Shown here: in pieces, positions 25,595-39,000 of the stretch
How the letters are laid out: the number at the start of each line of letters is the position of its first letter
Position numbering within the stretch: the first letter of the stretch is position 1
Origin: Parapristionchus giblindavisi
Lineage: Eukaryota > Nematoda > Chromadorea > Rhabditida > Diplogasteridae
DNA: 64,000 bases
Reading direction: 5' to 3'
Assembly: GCA_943737045.1 (NCBI GenBank)
Contig: CALSFV010000214.1
Span: 1,054,001-1,118,000 of the forward strand
Position numbers and translations under genes: made by a program
The notes under the pieces: generated by a model
The model's input: only the letters and a program-made list of their open reading frames with translations
Told to the model about the DNA's origin: nothing
Databases searched by the model: none

Positions 25595-25705
25595 GTACTC
25601 CTAAGGCGGTATTCATAAACTTTGGCAAACCGTTTGCCAGCAAACGTGACGTCACAAGTGTAAAAGGAGGATCTCTGGCAAACGCCTCCGCTTACGGTTG
25701 TCACG
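25595..25705. repeat. palindromic element with TTTGGCAAACCGTTTG core
   Basis: GGTATTCATAAACTTTGGCA, AAACCGTTTGCC and ACGTGACGTCAC face GGCAAACGCC and CGGTTGTCACGT. Same family as 4745-4855. Confidence 0.65.
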
Positions 25706-26544
25706 TATCGTTTCTTCATGTACACCTACATACTGAATGGAATATAAGCAGTCATATGCCCGCAGACCTTCATTCACTTTATTTTACCGTAAAAATTATT
25801 CATTTCCCATTTTTTATATGTCAAGGCCGCCTTTTTATCGCAGCCTTCTTCTTTTATGCGTATTGTGCTAAGATAATCTACGTAAGATGACTTCTAATTC
25901 TGAATCGGAAACTTCATTATCAAAATCTGTGATTCTAGATGGAAGGGATTTTCAAACTTATCAACGCGTTTACGTGTGATAGCTTAATAATTTTCGTAAC
26001 TGCCTTTACTCCTTTCTCAAGTGTTGTTTAGCTTCTTTAGGATAATTTAATTTTTTTATGTATCCAAAGATGTGACAACATTTGAAACGACAATTAAATA
26101 AGCGAATGGGGAAACATGACGGATACATGGCAATTTAAATTTACATACTTTGATATATATTCTAGGCACATTTTATGTTTTGCAACAACATTTCATTGTA
26201 CCAAAGGAAGCAGCGTACTCTGAGAATCACTGATTGTGAGAACATTGTAGTCACTTTCCCTATGGAAAGGGGATAGCATCCTCAAATTTTTGTAAGATTG
26301 ATCTTTCACTTCGACAATCATTTATTTATTGTCTGTTCATACCTATCTATGGTGAATAAATTACTATTAGTATTATTGCAAGGTGTTATCAATTATTTTA
26401 ATTGCTCTTTTAAATTCGCTTGCACCATGTTTCGCGAACGAAATGAAGAAAAAAACAAGTATTCGTTTGTTTATTATTTGTTCCATGCATAAGAGAGTCA
26501 TTGCAATTTAACAACAACATGCGCAGTTATCCTCCATCTTTAAA

Positions 26545-26640
26545 GTTAAAACACACCAAGCTGACACCCATTCTGGTCACACTTTCCTTCACAACGAAAG
26601 TGAGAGTGTGATTGTGACCAGAGAGTAGAATTCTAAAAAA
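26545..26640. repeat. degraded family 1 MITE shared by duplicate copies
   Basis: AACACACCAAGCTGACAC, GGTCACACTTTCC and GTGACCAGAGAGTAGAATTC. The same remnant occurs at 18605-18700, so the insertion is older than the duplication. Confidence 0.55.
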
Positions 26641-27142
26641 AAAGATTGTTGAAATTCATAAGAAATACCTGCAGGGAGAAGTGATCGAACGACTGGCAAC
26701 CAAAACCAAAAGTAAATAATCACCGGCTTTCAACCTACCACAGTACCGATCCGATGGAAGATAGATCATCTGGGTGGTTAAGGAGATCTCAATAACGTGT
26801 TCTCAAGTGCCAAGTTCTAGGATCATAGTGGGATCAGTGATGCAGGATTGATTGTCGGATGAGGACCGTATAAGAAAGTAAAGACACATATGACATTCTT
26901 ATCACGGAATGTATGCACAACATTCGTACGATGAAATTACAGTGTAAATTACAGTGTATCATGTGCGCAAAGAAAGTAGAAACATTTCTTCGTGAGGATA
27001 TCAATGACTAGAGTGGGATCAATGAAGTAGGCTGGATGAGGCCCTATTGGGAAACGACCGTATAAGCGAAGAAATATATGACACGGCAACAGGGAATTTG
27101 CAGATGAAACAAAGTTAAATGTCAATGTTATGTTGTTGTTAG

Positions 27143-27408
27143 TACAGATGGCTATTCGGGGGTTGCGGGCCCGCAATGACCTGGCATCTATATTGCTAGT
27201 GATTGCGGGCCAGCAACCTCAGAGGGAGAGGAGGGGGGGGGGTTGATTGCGGGCCCGCAATCACTCTTTATAGGAAAGGAGAGGAGTTAGAGGGGAGGAA
27301 AAGGACGTAGCGGGCCAGCAATGCTATTGCGGGCCCGAAATCACTCCCCATCCCTTCCCTTCGAGGTTGTGGGCCCGCAATGCGTGTGTGCTGCTATTGC
27401 CAACCCTA
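27143..27408. mobile_element. hAT-like non-autonomous transposon with 8-bp target duplication
   Basis: Present in copy B and absent from the matching site in copy A (near 19208). It is flanked by GTTGTTAG at 27135-27142 and 27409-27416. The ends are TACAGATGGCTATTCGG and, inverted, TAGGGTTGGCAATAGCAG, similar to hAT termini. Inside, the palindrome TTGCGGGCCCGCAA and derivatives recur four to six times. 266 bp, no coding frame. Confidence 0.75.
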
Positions 27409-27963
27409 GTTGTTAGTTAAATGCGTAAAATATTTAAAAAAAATACATTACCAATTAACATGGTAGTTTATGCTATTTTTTGAGTCGCTCTATTTTAAAA
27501 TCAATCCGATGTTAATTACTCAAATTTGATTCTATGCAAAGTTAGCAAAGGGCAAAATTTCTATTGGAAAGTTTATTGAACGTAACAATCTTCAAAAACG
27601 CCACAGCTTATAGCGGAATGTAAACAAAGCATTCGTATGATGACCTTACAGTGCAATCGTACATTATCATGTGCGCAAGGAAAGTTGAAATGGGAGAGCA
27701 CATATCTTCATAGAACAAATGTGGCTATCGTGATCTTGTGGATTGAGATTAGGCGAAAACTTGATTATTGTCCTATCCTCGCATAGGCTTCATCTCTCCA
27801 CATTTCGATTTTTCATCTTTACCTTTGCCTTTCTCTTTTGGCGTATCTCGGCATATCGCACGTCTCTTCAAATACCCTTATCACTGATTATATCTCCAAC
27901 TTTCCTCGCTCTGCTCATTGTCAATTGGAAAACTTATCCAATCTAGGATGTCCATTATGGTCA

Positions 27964-27972
27964 TATATAAAG
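27964..27972 (+). promoter_or_regulatory. TATA box of the decayed secreted gene
   Basis: TATATAAAG lies 46 bases before the ATG at 28010, as in copy A. Confidence 0.6.
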
Positions 27973-28009
27973 ACGCAGCAAATCGCTCGAAGCATAAGCC
28001 TATACTACA

Positions 28010-29255
28010 ATGATATTCGCACTCGTTGTCTTGTTCACCGTTGTTTCTGTTGCAATCGCCTGCGCCCCTCATAAACCGAAATCGCCGAAACCGAAATCGC
28101 CGGGTCCGAAACCCGATACTGATAGTGATACTGATACAGGTATGAAATGTAATATTATTAATTATTACTTTGGCCTTACTTTAAAGGGAGAGTTTCCCAT
28201 AATCATTGGTACCGTTTATCCTCGCTGTCCGGTATCGGTACCCAAAACCAAGTTCGGTATTTAAAAGGATCGTTCGTACATGTAAAAATAATTGTATCAT
28301 GATAGGCGTGAATGGATCTGAACGGAGCAGGTCGATCAAACGGGATTGTGAGCGGCTATTTTCGTTATTTTTTCTTTCTTTTCATTGTTTTTCTTTCCAT
28401 CAAATGTACTATATTAAAATAAATTAGGCCAAAGTCCATTTAGCCTAGGCCATTTAAAGAAAATCATAAATTTCGCGATGATTAAGTTGTTCCGATTATA
28501 CGCTAAATAAATTGGTCAGCTTTGGTTCATTGGAGCAATTGATTCATCCCCCCTAGTGCTTGACATATACAGGGGACCGGAAAGCGATAGAGAAGTTGGT
28601 CTCATATAAATCAGCTTGAAATTCTGTTTCGATATATATAAATCTTATATCATAAGAATTCTCTGGTAAGGAGAACTTCGCAGTTAAAAAACTACAGTCT
28701 GCTCCAGATAGCGGGAGCTTTTTACTAATTGCCACACCAACCTGTTTTGATATGACTTGAAATTGAATATTTTAATGATAATTCTATCCGCAGTGGGGAA
28801 TTATGAAGAATAAAACTCAATAATGGGCTATTTTTAGCTTTTCGATGGAGACAAAAGTTTTGCGAAAAGTCGCCTGAGCATCTTTTTTGCCCCGCTATTC
28901 CCATCTGTCTCGCATATTGAACTAACGTTATATATATTTATATATATCGCACTCACCTTGTCAAAGTATTCAGCGTAGTTTATATCAAAAAAGAAAAATT
29001 TTTCCTAAACAGCATTTCTTAAAGAGCCAAGTAGATCAATATATTTTTGATTGCTTGCTATTTTTCCTTGTACAGCAGTAGCGGTGGTGAGGAGATACTA
29101 ATAATATAACATTCAGTTCAAATTCTTCGACAATGCTATTGATGGAATGCGATGACGAAACGGGGCGATGGGATTTCGACGGAGAACATGGCAGCACACA
29201 CGATGGTGGCCTTATCTCCGAAACCATTAATGCTGCCTGCGAATACAAAAAATAG
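28010..29255 (+). pseudogene. decayed copy of the small secreted six-cysteine gene
   Basis: Exon 1 (28010-28139) is intact: signal peptide MIFALVVLFTVVSVAIA, a shortened PKSP linker and the same phase 1 donor GGTATGA. No counterpart of exon 2 is visible between 28140 and 29116; the palindrome and TAA tract region there is replaced by unrelated sequence. The exon 3 counterpart (29117-29255) keeps CDDETGRWDFDG and a final AACEYKK before TAG, but has lost a net 8 bases after the GAT GGA codons, which shifts the frame relative to its own start. The missing exon and the shift both argue for a pseudogene, though exon 1 could still be transcribed. Confidence 0.7.
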
Positions 29256-29499
29256 ATCTTGCATCTCGTGTCTCATATCGGTAACCAGGGCGAATGAGAA
29301 CCGATGAATGAGAACCATTTGCATATTTTGTGTATGTCTCTCATATGCTAATAGTTCTCATCCAGTCGGTTCCAAACTAATGCAACGATGTCGAACCCGC
29401 TCTACCATATTTATTTGTATTTACAACTATTTATTTAAAGTCGATAAATAATATTCCGTTGATCACATATTTGTTTTCAAATTACAATGATTTTGGGTG

Positions 29500-29855
29500 C
29501 ATCTGGTTTCACTCCTGCAGAAATTAGATAACTATGAAAGTCGACGAAGATACAGACCACACACTGAACTGAATTATGGCGATCTGATAGGCTTATTAGC
29601 GAAATTTCGTTTTCGCATACCTCGGGAAATCTGCTAAATTTCACAAATTGGTGCTACAATTCCCTATATCGATTGAATATCAAGCTATGGACAAAGTACC
29701 ATCTTCAGAAAAGTTTGTCGTTCGTGAGCTGCAAGATGGGCGACGTTTCTTAATTGCTCAATCAGATCCGTTGTTCGAGCCAGCTATCGCTTCTATGTAC
29801 ATTTGCACTAATTATTCACGATCAAACTCTTTCCATACATTATATTATTAAACGT
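29500..29855 (+). other. two short open frames of unknown status
   Basis: After a decent acceptor (TTTCACTCCTGCAG, ending 29519) a frame of 35 residues reads DNYESRRRYRPHTELNYG and LLAKFRFRIPREIC before a stop near 29625. A second frame from 29690 contains EKFVVRELQDGRRFLIAQSD and ends near 29851. Composition is protein-like, but no linked exons were found. Possibly remains of a transposase or of an unrelated gene. Confidence 0.25.
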
Positions 29856-29860
29856 TTATT
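29855..29860 (-). promoter_or_regulatory. polyadenylation signal AATAAA of the 30.0-40.8 kb aminopeptidase gene
   Basis: TTTATT on the plus strand, AATAAA on the minus, 143 bases beyond the stop codon at 30003. Confidence 0.5.
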
Positions 29861-30002
29861 CGGACAATAACAATAATGCTTACACGATACCGGTCATGAA
29901 CACACACGAAATAATGATATTGATTAACTAGAAATAATCATAATTATTGATTTTCCTAGCGGAAATCGAAAAAATCAATATTTTCCTGATAAAATACATC
30001 AT

Positions 30003-33000
30003 CTACATCTCCTCCTTAACCGTCATATTTCCTTTGGGTTTGAAAATATGGTCGAGTTCTGTGGAGTGTCGCTTGAGCCAGTCTTGCTCGGTCTTGGCCT
30101 GTTCTATGACTACGTCGAACGCGGGGAACTTGGACGTGCTCTTCTTTGATGCGAGGAAGGCCTCGAGCTGCAATTTGCATAGAATTATTATAATAAAGGG
30201 AGCGTTAACTCACTCAATGGTCTCTTCAATGCGCAAACTATTTTTCTGTTCTCTAACAACGAGAGAGTATTGCGCGTCGAAGAGACCATTGCGTGAGGTT
30301 ACGCTCCCTATAACTATGATTTTAGGGACATCCGTAGTATTATAAACATGCAATATTCTTCTATGGCAACATCCTCTCAATTTTTGTCTGCGACAGAGTG
30401 TAGCCAGAGCGGATAGTCAAAGCAACAGGGTCCATGTTATAGATGGCTAATATTGTTACCAACAATCTGTGATAAGTTTCACGTCAAAAATAAGATTCGC
30501 TTTGCATTTGCAATCCATTAAACAGATAACGCTAGCGAAATACTAATAAAGGCACGCCGCAAGCTCATTTTAATTTCCGCAATGACAATACTCTCTCGTT
30601 CACATAGAAAGCGAGAGATTGTGGCCAGAGCGGAGATATTCATTTAGCTTGGGATGTGCCCCTTTAAAACCAATAATTCATACCTTCTCGAGTCTCTTAG
30701 CAGTGTGCACAGGCATGCCTCTGATGACCTTATTGAGTGAGAGTTGATGATCGCCCAGACTGCAATGAAGAATGATATTAAGGACATACCCTTAGCCAAC
30801 TCTCCGCTCTGGCAAAGCTCTCTCGCTTTATTTGACTACACGAGAGTGCTGCCAGAGCTGAGTGAAAAAAAGGGTGTGCCTTTAAAACATAATTAATTCG
30901 ATCCAACAATAGTATTCTAGCTGATGATTTTCACGAAAACCGGTTCGATATAACCCATGATAATATTTTGCGATAGTGATATATATATGTATGGTTAACG
31001 TCCAAATCGAAGCACAACAAATATCGATTGATATTTGTCTTCCAAAATATTATACCTTCGAACAGCCCCCGCCCATCCCTCCGTCAGATAGTCCTGCATG
31101 ACGTAGTCAACGACGGTGTTGTCCTCGAATTGGCCGATCAACTGAGACAGGAATGAGACGGCTGGTGAGGTACCGTTGAAGAAGGTTGAGTGGAGCAATC
31201 TGAAGGAACCAGTATGAGTATCCATAATTGTTGGCACACAGTTTGCGGTCAAACGATTTGCCGCTGGTTATGGATAGAGGCATCTGATCTTGTTACTCTC
31301 TGCTTTGTATAGATATCATAATTAAAAAAAAGTTCGTGACGTCACGAGCGTTTACCAGAAGTTCTTTAACAATAAATACGCTATTGACATCATAATTGTT
31401 TGCGCATAATCACGGATACGATTCTCTCTCGTGCAATGGTAGTGAGAGAATGTGGACAGAGGCCATGACAACAGATGGAAATTAAGTACCTCTTAATTAC
31501 TGCAGTATCTCTGGAACAGCCGAGAGCCTGTACGAGTCGAGCCTGAAATTCATAAATATCTTTTGTTGTTGATGATATGACATTAAAAAATATTTAGAAA
31601 AGAAAATTGAGAAAAGAAAGAAAAGAAACGAAAAAAAGAGGCAAGAGTGTATTTGAAACCAGGGAGTTTTTTCGACTTTTCTTTTCATTTCGTGACTTTG
31701 AACAGAGCTTAACCAACCTTTTCAATACGATTCTTCTCGTTCTCAATGAGCTCCGCCACCTTGCCGACAGTCGAAGAATGAGCACGAGTGACACCCTCAC
31801 AGTATACAGAAGTACGCAGAAGAGGAGGGACACTGTAATTCACTGGAACATTATCACCGCACCTTGTTTAAGCAAGCAACCCCGTACTTCATAAGCTTTA
31901 AAAAATTGCTATACTAAACGTTTGCTTTCTTCACAAAAATATTGTTAAAACTCTACCTCTCAACACCCCTTGTTGTCTCATGCATTGATTTTCATGTTGT
32001 TTCAAATGTTGTCACATTTAAGATCTATTGGAAGTATGATACAGTAAAATATAATTGAGTTATTACCTCGAGCATTTGCTCGACCCGGAGTTGGCATCCT
32101 TGCATTTGTCCACGAAGTCCCCATTGAACATCTTATTCAGTCGATTCGACACATCACCGATTCCATAGGCGCGAGAGACAGTGATCAGAGTGTTCAGAAG
32201 TTCACTGAAAGACTATGGTTATACATGAAAGTCTTCAAATCAGTACCAGAGAAATACCAGAGAACATCACATCTTCCTAACCACCATGTTCATTCATCTT
32301 CTCAAACAATTCCGAAATCAAAATTCACTATTTAAAACCAAAAATTCCATGAAAAAAGTGGTTCGCCGAGACTTTTTTGTATTTTATTGTAAATGCGTAC
32401 CTGTATCCGTAATCTGCATTGCTATTACTATCAACCTTGGACCAATCAATCTTGTTGTACATCTTCATAATTCGGGCAGAGATGAACTCCTGTAAAATAT
32501 TATCTATAAACAATAAAAAGAATGAAAAAAAAAACAAACATTTTGATTTGTATTCAACTCTTTTTCTTTCTTTCGCAGTTTAGAATATGTTCGAAAGTCA
32601 CGAAAAGAAAAGAATGAGATGAGAGAGTAGGTAAAACGGGGAGAGTTCCCACTGCGTTTCTTTTGTTTTCGTGGAGAAAGCATAAGTAAATATAAAAAAG
32701 TTGCACGAACCCTAGCATGGCTGCCCTCGGGTCGATCTCTATAATAGCGGAGAATATTACGGAATCGAATGAGTGCCGCCCTCCACGGGATGACTGCCTC
32801 TTCCTTGTCCAGATACTCGGCCAGCTCGAAGGCTGTCTGCAATCACAGTCATTTTCTACGATCTTAAATATTGATTTTTTAAATCATACCAAATTTTATA
32901 TCATTGCGTAACATTGCCAATTTTATATTCATATAACACCTTTAATTTTGTCATATTCATGATCTTTCAAAGAACCATTGTTTCTTTTCTTATCTAGTCT

Positions 33001-36000
33001 AGACAAAATCTTAAAAATATATTAAATAGACAAACTCAATAAACCTCATAATCGAGCTCCGAAGCATCTGCAAGCGCGAATGCATCACTGATCAGACGGG
33101 CACGACCCATTTCAGGAATTTTCTGGAAAGATCAAAGATCAAAGTTCAAAGATCAAAGATCAAAGTCCAAACCTTATGATCGGTCTTGAGCTGCTCAATG
33201 ATGGTCTTCCATCCGTCTTTGTCATAGTGTACTCTGTAGAATCCGGCACCTTCGGAATTGATGAGGAGAGTTTGTGAGGCGTTGAGGGGAAGACGAAGAA
33301 CTGTAAGCGATATATGTCTACTACCCTGGTTTTTCAGAACTTAAAGAAGTCTAATTAAACTACGTCAGTGACTTAATGTTTACTGGTTACGGAAAATGAT
33401 AAGTGACTTTAACGTTTGAAATACTCGATAAATAGTAGATATCAATGGGTAGATATGATGAGCAACTAGAATGGACATCAAAAAAGCTATTAGTTGAATG
33501 GAGTAGAGAGTGTCACTAGGCTGTTCTTATTTTATCAGATTTTCGAAGCACTATTCTAACAAGATTCGTAAAACTCAATATTTTGTGCGAAAAGAACAAC
33601 AAAATATTTAAAAATACCTTCGTGAAGCCACTCCATCTCCTTCTTCTCTCCGTCAACCGAATACCACACGGGAATGTCCCATTTGTACCAGTATCTGCAA
33701 ACGCGCTATTTACTTTTAAATATTAAAATATGCCTTTTCCTACGATCATACGACGACAAAATCAGGATATGTGAGAAACGTTGAAAAAGTGATTGAAATG
33801 AACATACAGTAGCACTCCAAAACACTATCGTTATATCGTTATTCTACACAATACCTTGAGGATTATGTGTATTCCAAATTTCATCCCATCTCCATTAGTA
33901 CAACAAGAGATATCGCGAAAAAAAAGCCACTGTGAAGTCTTTTTGAGCGCTACTGTAGTTGACACACCTCGCGTTGCGGAACTTTGGATTCTCTTGAGTG
34001 ACATTGGATTGCTTGAATCGATGCTGTCTCAGTTCAACTTCGTGATCGTTGATTCGGTCGACGTACACAGTGGGGAATCCCATCTGAACAAAGATTATTA
34101 TATATTAAATAATTATTCGATAAGAAACGAATGTGCAGCAACAGTGCATCGGGAGCGATGTAGCAAATCTGTTTATTTTATGGTAATTTATGTTTTCTTC
34201 TTTGTTCACTCAATACGACGATTTTGGAATCGCATGTATGATATAATATTTTAAACAATCGATTTTTCTCTAAATGCCGACTTTCTTTAAAGTCAGACTC
34301 AACGTTATTTCAAACTCCAGTGGATACACTTTCTCGTAGACAAAGGAAAGGAGAGAGCATTGCGAGAGCGGAGAGAGAGTTTCAAATTAGCTTTTGTGTG
34401 AGTTTAACCCGCGAACCTGTGTGATCCAATTTTGAGTGAATGTGTTCACTTCGAACTTCTCGCCATCCCATGCCTTGATCTGAAAACAATATAGCTATTA
34501 TTAATAAAAATACTAATAAAACGCTTTCAAAATTTAGCTTTAAAAATATGGCTCACATCTTCAGGCACGATATCGTCGAGTCCATTGAAGAGATCCTTTG
34601 ATGTGGCCGTACTGTACATGTTGCGTTTGAGGTAGTTCTGAGTAATGTCATTTATGATAGTGCTTTACAAAGTGTACTATCTATACTATACTGTACACTG
34701 GTGCAAGTTCTTTGAAAACCACACTTTTTCATTTTAAAATTTTAGCTGACTGTCTCGTACAGCAATATATTTCACATAATAAAACGACATGATCAACATA
34801 CCGTAATTCCCTTGCGGAAGTTATCCTCTCCGAGAATGGCGTGCAGCATTCTAGCGACCACGGCTCCCTAAGCAATAGTTTTTATATTATTGATCGATAG
34901 AATTTTAGATATTATTTTATTATTATTTATACCTTGTAGTATGTGATCGCATCGAAGAGAGTTTCGATCTCTCGGGGTTGCTCAACTCTGCAATGGAAAA
35001 CAATTAGATTATACTATAAATTGCATTGTTTTTATGCGTAACTGTATATCAATTTACCTACAATCTTTTCGTACCGAACAAAATATATTATTATTATTAT
35101 TAAAAAATATATCATTTATTATTAATAAAATATATTGTTATTATTTAAAATATATGATTGATACTTGTATGTGATAGGATGAGATGTCGCTTTCTCGTCA
35201 TATTGCATTGCTCGTTCCAGGTTCATGTGGGCAGCTAGATCTTTCTGAAAATCCGGGGATAAATGATGCGATGTTCAAATTAGAAAAAAAGGAAGAAATT
35301 ATGCAAAGTTGAGAGTATTCTCTTCTTTTATTACTTTTTTCTAACTTTTGAAAAGAACGTTATGGATGGCTCAAAGGTTAACGTACGCCTCCTTTTAACT
35401 CACAGTTCTCCTTTTAACTCACAGTTTGAAGTGATCCGTCGGTGATGATCGAAGGTCCGTCCATCGTGTAGTACACTGCGAGACCCTCGTTGAGCCAAAG
35501 ATCAGTCCACCTGAACACTAACACCCCATAAACCTTTAAAATATTTATTGATTGATTGTTTTTTTCATTGATTGATTGATTGATTAATAAGTGCAACTCT
35601 ACAGTATGGAGAATGTTGCAGTCGATCACATATTATGTAAATATGAGCTATATAACACAAAATATCGTTCAAACGGGAAACAGTGATTAATTTGAACCGA
35701 CCAAGCCATAGTGACGAGGTCACCGAACCATTGATGTGACATCTCGTGGGCGACTGCCTCGAGAACCTAAACATATTAATGCTGTGACATACAAAAATGA
35801 AAAATGTAAAACTTTGGACTGTGTATAAATTCTATTAAAAATTGAGATTTTTATTGCATAGAATAGACTTCGTAGTGTGATTTGGATATTTCAGAAACAC
35901 AAATAATTGCAGAAGGATATCGTTACCTTCTTCTTCTCAATGAGTGTATTCAGCTTGGGATCATACAGCACTCTTTCTTCACGGAACAAGAGTAGACCCC

Positions 36001-39000
36001 AGTTCTCCATGGCTCCATTTTCGAAGAGAGGCACAGCGAACATATCTGAAATGATTTCTGTTTTTTTTTTAAATATCAAAGTATTTTTTTTAAATATCAA
36101 AGAGGTTGGATAAGAGGTGGCCCCGGTCAGTACTATAAGCTGGATTTGGTGTGACAGTGCTAATATACACGTCCTATTCAGCTTACAATGTCTTACAAGC
36201 CATAGGTGAATTCATTTGTGTGCAGATGATGTTGAAAGTGGATTTCGATCTTTTTCATCTCGATTCATTTCATCAATTTATCTTTGCTCCTGTATAGCAA
36301 AATTAAAGAACCTTGCTTCTCCAACGGGAAGGGTATGCCATAGTAGTTCTCGAAGTGATCCAGCACTTTTACTGCTGCATCGAGCGCAACGTTGGTCTGC
36401 TCGAGAGCCTCTGATCGCGCCCAGAGACGGACCTATAAAGATCAAAGATCAAAAGATTAAAGATCAAAAAGATCAAAGATCACTTACCTTCTTGCCACTG
36501 CTCGAGGTCTTCTCGTTGTAGCGGAACTCGGAGATGACTATGGCCAATAGATAAGATGACATGGGAGGAGTCTCCTTGAAGGAGGTCGTGCGCCATCCAC
36601 TGAGAGCACAAAATACTATTGAAGGCACACCCCGAGCTAATTTTACTCTCCGCTCTGGCAATGCTCTCTCGTAGACACAGAAAGTGAGAGAGATTTGCGC
36701 GAGAGTTTCAAGTTAGCTCGGTGTGCACCTTCAAGGATATTGCTGTGATTTAACATAATTAATAAACATAATTGACACCATTTATTTATCACTTGCTGTC
36801 ACATTTATTCAATGTATGATAAATTAAATTTAATTAAATTTAATTTAAAAAAATGTTTTTAATTATTTTTCGTTACTACACAATTGACAACGAAACAATA
36901 TTGAAAGAATGATTACTGATATACTGATACTGATGATTGTTAGCAGTGAAACCTATTTGATTCCATGCCTGTAACACTACCAGTTGAGGCAAACCCGAAC
37001 TAATTTTTAAATTTTATATTAAAAAAAAACACTCCGCTCTGGCCACACATTCTTTGTTTCTTTGTTTTTCTTTCTTTTCTTTGCTTTTTTTTCTTTATTC
37101 TTTGCTTTCTTTGTTGGGGAGAATATTTCGCGGAGAGTAAAATTATCTTGGCGTCTCTTTAAAGTGAATTAATCAAATCACATTAATAACTCCAGCGCAG
37201 TGTTCTCTTTCAGTTGAAACCAAAAAAACGACTATTGACTGGCTTTCAAGGAAAATTTGCTTCTGCCGTACTGTGATAGATCTAGCTTTTTTGGATATAT
37301 TATTGATATAATGTGACCGAGAAAAAAATTTGGAAGGAAATGGAAGGGAATTACCGTGTAATTTAGCTTAAAATGTTATTGAAATGTGTGCAAAGAAGTG
37401 TTTCTTCAGCAGTAAAATTAGCAAAATTAAAGGAATGGATAAAATTGAAAGAAAAAAAAAGTTTGATCTCGGGCGGGCTCGAACCGCCGGCCTTCTGTGT
37501 GTTAGACAGATGTGATAACCACTACACCACGAGATCGCTGGGAAAGGCGAGTGAATGATCGCCCTTGAACGTGAGCTATAGCAGTACCTCTTTTACACCT
37601 TTTCTCTCTCTCCTCACTATTGCACTTGTCTTGCAAGTTTATTGAGATATTCAGAGTGTTTAAAATCTCTCAAAGTCGCTAATGCTATGTCAAAAATCAA
37701 GAATAGAAAAGAAATGTAGAGAAAACTACTCGATCTCCCTCGTTTTACAAATTCTCTCGTCTATATTTCTTTTCTTTTCGCAGCCAAATTCCACAACGAC
37801 TCACTTCATTTCAGTTTCATTTTCGATGACTCCGTTTGAAGAGGCGGAAGATTTCGCAGGATGGGTGATCTGGAATCATTTCTCAATATCGGATATATAA
37901 CACATCTCTCTGACCAACATTAAGAAACTGCATATATAATTTCAGGTACTGACCTCAAGCTTCCAGGGTGCCTTGAATTTGGGTTCGTCCAAACACGGTA
38001 CGAATCGGCGAGCATACTGTGGTTCGAAGTGGGTCATGGCGACGAATCTGAAATGGCATATTTGAGAGCACGAAAGAACGTCAGGGTTACAAGTGATCAG
38101 AGCTCCGATAGCTCGATGATCTTTTCTCGGAGCTAGAAGAGCTCATTGACCGTACTATAAGCATACCTTGACTCTCCCTTTTCGTTTTTGTACTCAGTCA
38201 TGTAGAGGCCATTCAGTTGATCTCTAATGGGACCAGAGAAGGGAACACGAAGGATGACCTCTTCGCCTTCTTTCAGAGCCTATATTCGTTCAATTGTTAA
38301 CCTAGTTTAGCGATTACATATTCTTTATTCCACCATACGTAGTTATTATATTACCCATTTAATCAGTTATAACAATGAGTGATATGCTCAAGACTGTCAT
38401 GAATGATAGTGCATACTAGGGATCCGCAAATGTGCATTCGTGCGAAATGATTTTCAAAATGAAAATGAAAGAAAAGTCGTGCGCACGATGTCATTATTAT
38501 AATAAAGTATTCATTCGTTCAAATGAATGCATTCGATTCATTCTGATCATTTTTATTCATCAAATTGGTAGTTGGTCTGCCATTTGTATGCTCGAAATCG
38601 CACGAAAAAATGCGGTTTAATTGTGCAGAATGACTTTTCATTATTTTTATTTCGTTCATGCTCATACCTGTGCATTTGCACGAATGCGGATGCCTAATGC
38701 ATACACATCGCACGAGCAAGGGAACTGAAGAATTTAAGTGGGCGGGGCTTGAGTAGATTAGAAGTGTGTGGTAGAACGCACAATCATTTCAGACCCCGTC
38801 CCTCGGTTCGGGCTTCTAGGGTATTGCCCGAGGGAGTTTGTCAAATTTCACCAGTCTATGGTTGTTATGCTATAATTTTCGATATACGGATCTTTCCGCA
38901 AACTGCATTGCTCTTGTAACGACATAATCCGTATTAATGAAACCTTTGAAACATATTCCTTCAAATTAGTAAACACTAGTAAATTCATTCAATCCCATTC

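Larger units (their letters stand above)
25930..29440 (+). repeat. segmental duplication, copy B (decayed secreted gene)
   Basis: Begins with TAGATGGAAGGGATTTT, shared with copy C, then follows copy A block by block through the promoter, exon 1, a single 44-bp unit, the palindrome's left half and the exon 3 region. It lacks exon 2 and carries an extra 266-bp transposon at 27143-27408. Confidence 0.8.
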
